From NCBI GenBank assembly GCA_004794785.1, contig SJOL01007034.1:441014-505013 (forward strand): a stretch of DNA of 64,000 bases. The letters are read 5' to 3'. Below the pieces are notes generated by a model. It was not told the origin of the DNA, did no database searches, and saw nothing but the letters and a program-made list of their open reading frames with translations. The translations under genes and the position numbers were made by a program. The DNA is from Opisthorchis felineus (taxonomy: Eukaryota > Platyhelminthes > Trematoda > Opisthorchiida > Opisthorchiidae). Each line of letters starts with the position of its first letter. Position 1 is the stretch's first letter. This document shows positions 36,115 through 47,700 of this stretch, in pieces.

Positions 36115-39100
36115 TTTGTTCTTTAATGACGGCTTCATTGGTGATTTCCAAAAAAACTGAATTCCCCATTAGGTGAATAATTTCATGTACGATGTTTGAT
36201 GGTGCATTTCAGATTGGGATTTATGGCACACATTAAAAAATCTTAGCTAATTCCTAACTAACTGAGAAACTCTGGTATGAATCTAACAAACACAGGGTAC
36301 ATACATTGTTGAGAATTCCGTTTGAACGAAGTGCTTACACTATTGTGATGCTGTCGTGATGCCAAAATGAAAGTCTTTAATACATTAAAGAATATCTGTG
36401 CACATTTTGCATAAAATGTTTCGAATAATTAATCCTTGATTTCGCAACGCCAGGTCGGCTTCGAAATACCAATTTGTTAATTGGGAATTATTGCAATCTA
36501 AGTTGTGCCAATCAACTTGCTCGATTTAGGAATGGCAGACCAGTGAACTGGAGAACCATCATGAGACCCACATACCCCAAACTGAATAACCGAAAACTTC
36601 CCGGAGACTGGACTCTGTTGTGTGAATTAGAGGCACGAATTTCGTGTTCCGGTAGAATTCTGTTTAGAGAACCAAACGTCAATAATAGAGGCCTGGGGCT
36701 TTTCAGCTCCACTTCGGATAAGGATGACAGGCAGACGGGTATGAGACAATCATTGGACACCGCAAGTGAACCTCGCTCCACCTGGTACATACGGAAGGCC
36801 CCAGAGTTTGAAAATTTGTTTCGTGACTTCCCTACCTACTGAACAAACTTCCATTGAGGCATTTTGGGCCTTACGACTGGGTCATCACGGTTTTGCATTA
36901 ACGATGAGGAACAAACAAAATTCACACATCGACAGTATAGTATATCCGCTATGCGACAAAAATACTAAGCACGACAATTCTATATGATTGATTCTCTGAG
37001 CTTTCAAATATTGTCAATCATTTGTGACTATTCGCTTTGACACCTCAATTTCGGTGGCTGCTCGATACCCAAACCATACCATGGAGGAAGAAGGAATTCG
37101 TTAATGAAATTTCAGTTCGTTCCTTTGAAACGCCCGGATGGTGCAAACATAACATGACACTTGCACGCACGAAAACCACTAGCGAAAAAAGTAGCCACCC
37201 GCGCTCTAATTACCGATATGCATAAATGAATTTGAGATTGGCGTCCTAATTGTAAATTTTACACGTATACTTGGTCTTGATTGGAATAAGGTTATCCTCT
37301 CAACTGTCAAACGAATATCCCCATTTGACCCGGCGACAAAAATTACCTCGATATATTGACAAATTATAGCTCACTTGAAGAACCAAACGACCCTAAACAA
37401 GGCATATGAACAAAATGAAAATGCGTCACTCGAACAATGAACGAAGACCTTCGTGTGTCGTACGAATCCTGCATTTGATTAGTGACGCTGCATAACATTT
37501 ATTCGTCAGCCAGAAACACTGTTGTTCAGCTGCTCGCAATGGAACAGTTTTGCATTCAATGGTAAACAGGATGTTGCGAGTCCGAATCTCGAACAACTGG
37601 TATCTTGGGTGAGTTCATTGGTTATTCATCAGGCGGCCGTTAATGTGTTCGTCTTGCTTGGCAAATGCCCTACAAACTATTTGTCGCCATTCACGGAGAA
37701 ATCACTCCTGGGCAGTTGAGTGAATAAAGCCGCTTAGCCTGTGTCCGGTTAAATACTATTTGAAGGTAATCCGTAATCTGCCAACGTGATTAAAAATATG
37801 GTTGTGAGTGTTTCCGTGAATTAATTGGTCCGTTCGCGCCCTAATTTCTAATGTGGTTTGCGTCCGTTTGAGTCCACTGATTATCCCGGTGAGTTTCATT
37901 GTTTTAATTTCTACCCATTAATGCATGCACTGCGTTGAAAGGTTTGTAAGAAAACATAGTGTCGTCTCATCCAAACAGAGACTAATGGTGATTTCCGCGA
38001 TGTCTATGCTATACAAGATTGACTCGTTTGCTTCAATTTTGTGCTGTTGTATTAGTCGTATTTGGTATCATAAATGAACTTGAGATAAAATTGCTTGTTG
38101 TGCGACATTGTGTCTAGATCCGCTTCAAAAGTGCCTGCGTGAAGCTTTGTTTGTGATAACTGGATTGCCTACTTTTGTGGCGCAGATATTAATCAGCGCT
38201 CGTTGCCCTTCTATACAGCTTATTATGAAGCTGTCAGTTACGCAGCTACAGAGTGATGATGGCGTCCAGGGATTCCAGAGTTCTGTTGTACTATTTTGCA
38301 AATGTGCATTTGATATCGCTTACTCAATGCAGTTCGCAATGCCGCTTCTCGAGATCTGGGCTGTTCATGGAGCCAAATAATGATAAGGTAGCCGTGCACT
38401 AAATCTCGGCCTCACCGAATACGCTGAGGTCATTTAATACTTGAAGCCTCGGTCTATTTAAACTGTTGTCAAATGCGACTGCTATTTAAAAGATGCTTTG
38501 CCCAAATAACTATTTCTTGATAAATCAGTACAGAACAAATAATGCAATGCAATCAAACTGACTTCGAATTCTTTAACTCTCTCATTATAAACCAGAAAGT
38601 CTATAAGAGACGCAGCCAACAGAAAGAAGGGAAGACGCCTGTATAAGCGCCGATTTATTGGACGAAGAGAATGCACAAACAGGCCAATGTGGACATCACA
38701 AATGTTTAATATGCAGTAAAATATTTCGCTGCCAATCGATGGCCAAGAGACACGAAAGTGTACACGCCAAAACTGCTGATATCTACTGTGATTTGTGCGA
38801 AATATCGTTCTTGAATGAGCGTGGATTTGAGTACCATGTGAAGAGATGTCGTTCTGCTGGAGTCAATGTGCCCTGTAGAACACCAAGTAAACTAGTGCAA
38901 GAGTCAGAGGTAAAAGGAAATCCATGCCCTGAACGTGGAAATTGCTTTCTAAATTGGAACAATCTATTTCAGCATCGGCGATCGGTCAACCGACAGGGTA
39001 CGCGACATCAAAGTGATGACTGTGGGGAGTTATTTTGCAGAAAGTGGACATTCGATAGGCATGTGAGGACCATGCATGGAAAGAAAGACACTTACATTTG

Positions 39101-40590
39101 TGTACATTGCGGGAAACGTTTCTCACGTTCCCATTACCTTATGGAACATGGAAATGTGCATAACAAACAGCCAAACGACAAGCTTTTTATTGACGAGAAA
39201 GAACATGTTTGATTGTTAAACGCAGAAGATTCAATATACTTCGGGACGCCCCTAACGATTACGACTTATAAGCTGATCCAATCTGCTTTATCCTGAAGAT
39301 AAAATTGTTCCATACTTCTAGGTGCATTTCCATTTGATGTGGCCCAGATATCTCGAGAGTTAGAAGAAACCTGGTTACATTCTCTTGTAAATTTCTCGAA
39401 AAGTTTTATTATGGTGGGACTCTCATCTAAGTAAAGTATGCTTCTTGGGCAACATGTATTTATGTGTTCCGAAGGAGGAAAACTAAATCTCGAACGCTAA
39501 CGCAACCGCAAACTAAACCGTAGTTTGACCGTGTTTTGGTAACCGATCTTGTCACATTTGCGAAATTTCCACCAAGTCGAACAATATCAGTATATCGTCA
39601 CAAATACTTGGGCATATGCCTTGAACGCCTATTAGGGGAGGAATGATTTGTCTAAACGAAAAACGGGTACGATAGTGCGGCACTAGATAATGCACCGGTT
39701 TTGCCTCCAGTTCTGTACGATAACTTAGTAGCACATGTGGTCATCAAATTTGATTTGGCTGGTGTTCGAAGTTTTATTCACCTAGCCTGTTAGTTCATGC
39801 ATGTCCCATAACGGGTCACACTTTTTATGATGACAGTGGATTCTTACGTACTAAATTGTTCGAGAACGCATTAAAACCTGTAAAAATAAATTTGGACGAC
39901 TTCACTGACGAAAGATCCGTTCAATAAATCGTTGACATAGACTACAATGTTACACTCCGAAAACAAAGTGACAAGGAAAATTGACGGCAGCAGCTTAAAC
40001 GTTTGGTCTGACATCACTGAAAACTGATGGTTCATACTAAGAGGCCAAAACGTTCTGCTGCATAGCCATTGTAGGTTTAAGCCACACCGTGTCAGCTGTA
40101 GCATGTTAGGTGGTAGATACTATAAGTATTACATTCCAAACCGGTACGAATTTCGAAAACCAACATGAGGTCGCAGAAATCCGGAAACCAACCGGATTGT
40201 TACCACTCGACTTCCAATGAGGCACTATCTAATTCAATCTTTTCTCGGAAGCGAAGCATCTCATTTAAACTGCGCAAACATCTAGAATAAAATGGGGTTA
40301 CAAATAAGAATTTTGAACGGGGAAAGCAATAGTAGCTGCTCTCGTGACGTTTGCCGCCTTTTTGTTCAAAGCTGCTCAAAATCTTCGGTTTGCGCGTGGA
40401 ACAGTTCTTTTGCTTTCATTTCTATCTAGGTACTGTTGCGTACCGTGGGTGTATATAAATAATTAGGGGATCATACGAGAAAACAGGTTTTCAAATAATG
40501 TAACGCTAGGAAACATATGGCGGGAAGTGGACATTCTGCCAGCACAGTGAAGGGGGATCTATCTGCGACTGCCGTGGCCATGGATATGTG
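36115..40590 (+). repeat. D repeat unit, copy D1 (carries zinc-finger ORF)
   Basis: Co-linear with D2 (55,100-59,960). Shared landmarks include AATGACGGCTT.ATTGG (36,124 and 55,105), CAGATTGGGATTTATGGCA (36,210 and 55,189), GACACCTCAATTT (37,038 and 55,788), CAAATAATGATAAGG, the zinc-finger exon, GTAGTTTGACCGTGTTTTG (39,520 and 57,808), GTTTTATTCACCTAGC and GTTTGGTCTGACGTCACTGGAAAC-like sequence near 40,000. D1 has extra blocks at about 36,240-36,470 and 37,590-38,240, and lacks the 1.1 kb found in D2 at about 58,115-59,210. No retrotransposase or transposase is recognisable in it. Confidence 0.85.
38607..39212 (+). CDS. C2H2 zinc-finger coding segment in D1 (possible pseudogene)
   Basis: C2H2 fingers bind DNA or RNA, so a nuclear regulator is the family expectation; no target can be inferred. 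The frame is open from after TAA at 38,604-38,606 to TGA at 39,210-39,212. No ATG stands before the first finger, so this is an internal exon or a decayed copy. Finger 1 (KCLICSKIF, ending HESVH) is intact. Finger 2 (YCDLCEISF) ends HVKRC, a C2HC form. Finger 3 has lost a Cys (CPER) and its last His. Finger 4 has lost its first Cys (QSDDC). Finger 5 (CVHCGKRFSRSHYLMEH, then GNVH) is intact. The linkers are long, unlike the usual TGEKP. The D2 copy matches over all 184 codons from Leu (TTG, 38,658). A stop just upstream replaces a CAA codon of D2. Confidence 0.7.
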   Translation, partial: ETQPTERREDACISADLLDEENAQTGQCGHHKCLICSKIFRCQSMAKRHESVHAKTADIYCDLCEISFLNERGFEYHVKRCRSAGVNVPCRTPSKLVQESEVKGNPCPERGNCFLNWNNLFQHRRSVNRQGTRHQSDDCGELFCRKWTFDRHVRTMHGKKDTYICVHCGKRFSRSHYLMEHGNVHNKQPNDKLFIDEKEHV

Positions 40591-43500
40591 GACATCCCAC
40601 TGTTGATGCCATTTCCTTAGGCATCAGTAATTGGCACTCGGGGATAGTCGTTAGTGACCATCTTGATTATAATGATGACCGCTTCTGCGAAGCGAAGGTA
40701 CTCGTAACGAAATTCTGACCCTTACAATAAATGCTGCATGTTGACTTTTATAAACCCATGTAGGTCTGCAGTAAGCAGGATAACCAGGCCATTATTTGTC
40801 CTCTTTTCTCTCCAACTTCGTCGTTGCCATTGGTTTGACAGGTTCCCATGGTGTTCATCGGTAGCCAGAGAATGTCAACGATCTTGAATATGGCCATGTA
40901 ACGATGAAATTGATAAAAATATTCCGACCGGTTTTGACTCGTCATATGGTATAGCCCACACTCTTCAAAAATTGAAATTATCATTGCACATATTGACCAG
41001 CGTATTGATCAGCAAGCCTGTGAGAGGTTACTGCGTTAGTGGACCGGACGCGTAGGTTCATTTTGCAAACATATGCCAACTACCCGCACCAGTCGTAATC
41101 ACATGACCATGTCAAAATGCGCAGTTGATCAGTGCACTGCATTACGCGAATGATTAAGAATGTGGTAGCATTTAGCGGTTGTCCGAAAAAAAGCTGTTGA
41201 CCATTTGCGTCTTAGTTCATTGTCTCCCCGAGGATCAGCATGTCGGGCATTGGAATTTACAGCAGCGTATTTTACAGTGCGACTGGCAAGAGATGAACGA
41301 CCGTATGTTGAAACCTCGATGTAGTATACACAGTCCCAACGGATGCTGTCACACTGGTTTGTTTTACAAATTTCTTTCTAATGGGGTTGTTGTACTTCTC
41401 ACGGTAACTTTAGGCAGTTGACTGGACAATACGGTAAAGCATACATAATTTTTTCCATTGATTTCAGTCTTGGAGCAGAATGGCCTGCTTGCAGAAAACG
41501 TCCCCGTATGAAAGTTAGCCAACACCAGAAATGTGCTGAATGGAAACATCGTTTTTATCTGGTCTAGGACAACTAGCAGACAGTTCAGTTTCGTCCTCAT
41601 TTTTTAGCATTGTGATCTGCAAATCACGACCCAGTGGAATCGTCATGTGTTTGTTAGAGGACCAAACCCTGAAAGAGTTTATCATGTGGATGAAATCAAA
41701 CCACATTTTATGCTGCATGATTTTTCTGGTATGAACAGGATGTGCAGTGGTCAGAAAAGTAGCGCCATATATTTTTTGGATCACCAAGTCCACCGAGTGA
41801 ATACATACTATGATTTATTAATTCGTAGAAAACAGGATTTGTATGCTGATTAAGCTTTTGAAGTGAGGATTTTATGCGTTCACCACAAGATCACTGCAAT
41901 CAGGCCAAACTATTCTGCGTGCAGCAATCAGCATCGGTGAAATTTTAGCAGAACTGATGACTCAAAAACTCAGAACTCCTATAAACTGCAGTTATACTGA
42001 CTGGCGTATGGCATAAACTGCTCTGCATAGGCGTGATGTGAATAGTAAGTCCATGAATGCCCTCACAAATGAGTCACGATTGCTAGCATCATCCATCCAA
42101 CAGATGAAAATAGCGTCCGTTTGGCTGGGAGCTTCAGCAACCATTCAACTCATTGCCACAATATTCAGTCACTGAGAGTCAAATAGCTCCGTAGTTCTTA
42201 CAGTTCATGCTAGTAATATTCGACAAATAAAAAATCTGATAAGTCATAACTAGTAGGCTGAGTCAGCCACTCGTGTGTCAAATCAATCATCAAACATTAC
42301 AAATTCAAGATTACGCGTTTTCTGTTGTCAGTTGGCGAGTGCTTGATGAAATATATCGAGCACTACAAACCAGCTAGTCTTGCTCATATGCCCCAAAAAG
42401 CGGTAGTAGGAATCGCCGGAAGTGCGCATTTCACAAGTTGCAAAACATTTAGAACCCCATCCTTTCTGCTAGTAGGTTGAAAACTTTAACCACAAGCGGC
42501 TAACCAGCTGTGAGAATAATTCGAATTCATACAGGACGTACTGCCATTCGCAGTTCACTAGTGGAAATTGCATCACGTTTTCTCGTTCTTGCAGGCTGGT
42601 TGTGTGACAAACCCTTATAAAGAAAGGTTTAATCATGCGAATAATTTCATTTTCTCTTGCTATTTATAGTCTACTGATGCAGCGACATGTTAGCCATTGG
42701 GTACGAGACAATGGCCACTGATGTTCACGGCTGGCCATATGTATTTTCACGCACGTTGTGGGGATCCCTTATGGTAGACCAGTGTTTCTAACGAGGCCGT
42801 TAGTATAGTTTAACATTGAAAACATGATGCACGAAGACAAGGTACCAAGCCAACATATAATCTCAGGTTTATTTGATTCCACGATTTCTAAGTTTTACAT
42901 TCGAAACAGTCCTATGAAGGTTGACCGGCTACTCTGTTTCTCGAATTCATCCTTAGTGCATATGCACGACCGTGTAGGAATCGAACCCCCGAAGCGTGCT
43001 CAGGAATGACTTCTCAAAGCTTGTTCTGTCCATGATGCAGCTTCCATGGAGGATTTAGTACTTCAAATTCAATTTCGCACAGTAATGTCAAGCCACAAGA
43101 TATTCGTGGATTGCAGTTCTGACGATTATTTTTTCTGTTATCGGAGGATGCACCATTAGTTATGATACAGGACATAAGGATAATGAATGCAGAGAATGCT
43201 AAGTACCTATTACTTTTGCAAGGGTACCTTCCTTGAAGTGTTGCTTAGAGTGGGTTAATTGTTTTCACGGTCCCAGCTTGCTTCCTATCCATTAGGGATT
43301 TTGTGGTGTCCGAACAAACTCTAAGCCGCGGCTGTCACCGGCTGAACCATAATGTACTTGGTCTTTTACACTGTGGTAGAACGAAAAGCTTATGTATCAG
43401 GTTGAGTTTCATACACCGACTATGATTTTACTTGAATCTCTCAGCCGCTATCGTCCATGTGGCCTGGTTTTATCCATTCAACCTCATGTTCTCTGAGTGA

Positions 43501-43620
43501 TTGATGCCCATTTCTTCTCCCGAACTTTCACATCAAACTAGGACAAAAATACCCTTGATTGCAATGTAACCTAGGCCACCCATCATGTAAAATTTTTCAA
43601 AATGTTTGTCCAAACGTAAT
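40590..43620. other. Gene-free stretch with one short repeat
   Basis: Apart from repeat R5 (41,515-41,700), open frames of 61-92 codons show no known motif. A T-arm-like phrase on the minus strand near 42,975 has no matching tRNA arms. Confidence 0.45.
41515..41700 (-). repeat. Dispersed repeat R5, first copy
   Basis: On the minus strand its frame 41,793-41,515 contains MTIPLGRD and then RPDKNDVSI; the second copy (44,720-44,400) contains LTIPLGRN in one frame and RPKNNNVSI in another. The repeated phrases and order suggest a common coding ancestor, but no family is recognised. Confidence 0.45.
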
Positions 43621-43626
43621 CCGGCG

Positions 43627-44275
43627 ATGCAGGAAGAAATGAATTACTATAGCTTCAATATCCTCATCCCCATGCAGCGAGTCAAGGGGGACAAAGATCT
43701 ACAGCTGAAAGAGGGGAAGAAAGCGAGAGAAGGCTCTGTTGAAAAACGAACAGTGGGGACAGCTGCCTATCAAGAAAGTCTCTAAAACAACTCAAAAATA
43801 TGTACCCGCCGGCCGTTACCTAGCACAATTCAACGCCGGAAGCTCAAAAGGAAAAGTGCTTCCGATGTCCAGTATGCGACAAATCTTTTCGCGCCCTGTC
43901 ACCAATTCTGTCTCATCCGGACTTTCACCCAGACAGCCCGGAACCTGTTCTCCGGGTTTTGCACGCGAACGTAAACAGGTTCGCGAGTCCGAAGAACACG
44001 GTAACACTCGCCTCCAGTGTGACAATTGTTTTTTATTGGAGATCTCAAAGATGCCATTGAAAGTGTGTACACCAAACAAGACCGCGATATTTGTGCGAAT
44101 AAGTTTCGAGTCGTTCAGCAGAAAATCAAATGCTGTGGGGCATTGAGAAAACATGCACGGAAAAGTAAACTCATGCGAGATGTGAATTCTCTTGGAAAAC
44201 GTTCACGCGTTTTGATGTTCTCAAGAGGCACGTTAAATCTATGCAACCTGAAGTTCATCACTGGTGAACTGTGAA
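43627..44275 (+). pseudogene. Second C2H2 zinc-finger gene remnant, unrelated to D units
   Basis: ATG at 43,627 opens 52 codons (start MQEEMNYYSF, lysine-rich middle) ending in TAA at 43,783. In a shifted frame from 43,848 comes a perfect finger, CPVCDKSFRALSPILSH followed by PDFH, with spacing C-2-C-12-H-3-H. Downstream, LQCDNCF (about 44,010) and DICANKF...ALRKHARK (about 44,090-44,165) are decayed fingers in other frames. Near 44,175 CEM and EFSWKTFTRFDVLKRHV read as a finger once a one-base frame change is allowed, with its last His altered to Gln. Several frameshifts make it non-functional. Its finger sequences differ from those of D1-D3, so it derives from another zinc-finger gene. Confidence 0.6.
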
Positions 44276-44399
44276 TAGTCAAATAAACCAATGCTCCCTG
44301 AATTATTGTGGAATTATGATTGCAGTGCCCCGACATGGTCTTCTAGTTTGTCACAGCACGTAACGATCATTTTATGTAACAAAATATATTTTGTATTCT

Positions 44400-44720
44400 C
44401 CTGGGGACCCGGAGGTTTCAGTGTTTCCAGCATATTTCTTCCCAATGGAATTGTCAGCTCAACATTTTTTAAAAGTTTAACAACTCTACGAAAGTAATTC
44501 ACCTCACATTCGATTCATTGCCAAGGACCCCTGGTACTCTCTCTTCGTCTGACGAAAGTAATTCACCTCACATTCGATTCATTGCCAAGGATCCCTGGTA
44601 CTCTCTCTTCGTCTGACGTGCAAGTGATACTGCAACCTGCATAATTGAGTGCCGGTAGTATCCATTTTCATGCGTATACTAACGTTATTATTCTTGGGAC
44701 GACAAAATCGGACGAGTAAT
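44400..44720 (-). repeat. Dispersed repeat R5, second copy
   Basis: Partner of 41,515-41,700 on the same strand. The two matching phrases are further apart here, because a 64-bp tandem duplication lies between them. Confidence 0.45.
44488..44618. repeat. Recent 64-bp tandem duplication
   Basis: Two adjacent 64-base units (44,488-44,551 and 44,552-44,615), each starting ACGAAAGTAATTC, differ at only one position (GGACCC against GGATCC). The first three bases of a third unit follow. Such low divergence contrasts with the eroded repeats elsewhere. Confidence 0.95.
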
Positions 44721-47700
44721 CTTAGAACGTAAAAGAAACATGCCTTTATCCAAGATATCCGGATTAAGCACACGTAACAGTCAAATAGCTTCTAAATGCG
44801 ATCCTACTAAGGCTATACGTTTAAACGTTGTACCATTCGGCGTCTTCGACGTTTTCAAAGTAAAGTCAATCCAATTTGAATGACTGGCACTTTTTCCAGT
44901 ATCGCGGTGCATCGAGACTCGGAGCTTATTCAGCCTGGTCACGAGGCATTCTTCAATAGCAAACCTTCGGGAAACCAATATTTCCCAATACATCATTCAT
45001 CTGATCTTGGGAAAATTATCTTGGAAATAGGTCATTTGTATCAGATGGAGCTAGGTTATAAGGCAGTATTCAACGCAAACACCGTTCACTTTACGATGGG
45101 ACCTTTTTCCCAAATTTTTGGGAACATGCCAACTGAGACATGGTCGGGTCGCTGAAAGCGGCAGGTGACTTCACAACGGGGAGGAAGGTACAACCAACGA
45201 GGCATGCTTATTACATGAAATGTCAGCGCAGATGTGGGAATTGAAAAAAAACGAGGACAATGGGCATCGTGTACGACTAGTTCAATGATAAACCCGGCTG
45301 ACGTGAACTGAAATGGAAACTCATTGCTGGCCATGAGTGACCTTGGGCGATTGAGAAAGTGGCATGACGGTGGAGGGCTGGAAGACAATAGTTACGAGAG
45401 TGCCATCAGACTGGTATGGCAGTGTCGTGGCATCTTTGCATCGGCAAATTTCGGTTTGTGGACATCCCCGTAACGGTCGTCAAAGTTGCCGCAATCGCAG
45501 AGGGGATACGCATTTCCGTGGCAGCTGGATCTGGGTTAGGATGGCAGATCGACACAGGTAGATTCAGGCCGATATAGAGTCATGGGTAATTTCTATTCTG
45601 TTGGGGTACTTTTATTTGCCCAATTGGGTGTAAGGGTAGCCAACGGTCATACACAAATATTGATTGCTCCGGGCATGTTTCTCAAGTGAACAAACTGTAA
45701 TGGTGGTCTCTGTGATCAGTGGCTTTTTTATTACATCGATACCGGCACTGTGGAAAGTGTGCTGTCAAGATATCAGACATTGGTGCAGCACACCATCCCG
45801 CGGCGACTTGGCAGAATATATGCTGCCTAGGTTTAATAGCGCGGTACAGGCTGATAGAGGGCGCGTTTTTTGGAAAATGCTTTCTGTTGCCAAGGGGAGG
45901 TATTGAACTGAATGATGTAGTTGGTCGCTCTCTCTATGACCCAGACTGTGTAATTAATGTCAACATATCACTGCCTGCTGAACATTGTTGAGAATTGATT
46001 TTTGAACCGTGCCAAAATGTCACCGGGTTTATTCAGTTTTTCACCTTTGGTTTGCCTTCTATCGGCTGGATCTATTAGACTTTCGGTCTGTAGTTTTCCT
46101 TCAGCTAGGCGAGGAATGTGACTGGGTAACAACGACCGGGAGCGAAATCATTTCATTCATGGTTTTTGTGGAGAATTTCTGTAATTATTCTTTACAAGCG
46201 CATTCTACTGCTGAAGTGGTGCACCTTCTGATTTCTATGGATTAATGGGTCGTAGGGACGCGTTTAGATGTTCAAACAATCCAACTGAAACACACAAAAT
46301 CAGCTAAATTCAGGTGTGCTGATATAGTCATCTATTCATCCGAAGTAGCGTCAATCTGCACATTCAAAGAGGCTCCAGTTCAGATAACCAATTTGGCTAA
46401 TTTTCCGACCGTTGAACGAAACTACGAGAATCGGTCACCTGCTCCATAACCTGGTGGTGAAACCCCGTTGTTGTGGTGATGTGTGGACGTGTGCATGCAA
46501 ATCAGCATGGCATCTTTAGTGAGGGTGATTCAGAGGAGCGTTTCAACAAAAATGTTTAGTTCCACATTGACCAGGCTGTCAATCACTGAGGCAGTCTCAC
46601 CTGAAAATTCTTCAGTTCAAGTTGTACATCTTTTACTTAAATGAAGTTTGTTGTCAGAAAGAAAATCAAAACTGGCTTCTGAAAATGTGTGAACTCTACT
46701 GGATGGTTGTTAGAATTCACTCGGTTGGGTGAGGTAAACTGGTGCTTTTTTTTGAAGCATTTCAAGCTGCAACAGGTGAAACTTCCTGTACACCTTCCGC
46801 AAAGCAGTTGAAACATCCTGGTGCAAAATCCAGTGACGCATTGGTAGACGCCTGAAATGTTGAAGCATACGGGCAATTTATACAGAGAAGTCGCAAGAGC
46901 GGTTTTGTGTTATGGTCGAGAATTGAAACCTAGACTCCAAAGACCGCGGGCATCTTCATATGTGTACCCACAGATGTCCCCGTGGCGTTTCCTGCAATTG
47001 GTCTGGTTCCAGTCCGTTAGCCATCTTGGTATGGTCGGATGCGTGGAATGTATTTAAGTGCAGCAACGGCCCTAGGGTCATGGCAGTATGCAAGTCAGAC
47101 CTATAGAGTAAAAGCCACTCTGTGTGTGGGAAAGAGATGTGCGGCAAAAACGATTTACATTGTGTTCAACCACCAATACACAGCCATACTCATGAAGCTC
47201 TGGAAGTCCGAAGATATGCCTTGTTTATATTTGGTAAAAACGTAAGCATCAACAGGATTATAAATGAGGGTGGCCTTCGACGCAGTAGCTGTAGATAAAT
47301 GGGTGCCCAGCACCTTCGCAAATTCATCTAAACGGATTACCGCACCTCGGATGACGGAGGCCCAAGCTTTGGCAAAGCACTGTACTTATTTAATTGATCG
47401 CGTTTCGGGCATCGGTTGATGGGGCGCATGTCAAAATGATACTGACTTATTTGGTGATTGTGATTCAAACTGTAGGAAGTCCCCAAAAATGATTCAATAT
47501 ATTGGCAGTGACGCATCCACGCGGGCGTCCGATTAGGCATGTGCCGCTGAACTGAGAAAAATAACAGTGCATGCAGTCCATAGTAAGATTTGTGCGAACC
47601 AAAAATTAGAAAAGAACAGAAAAGAGGGCAAACTCTGTCGACAGGTAAATAGAGTAGCCAGTGAACGCGGTCCAATTGGCTAAGTTGAAAGGGCTCTGTG

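Noticed and set aside
42960..42990. A tRNA T-arm-like phrase on the minus strand (GGTTCGATTCC)
   Set aside because: No acceptor, D or anticodon arm can be drawn from the sequence around it.
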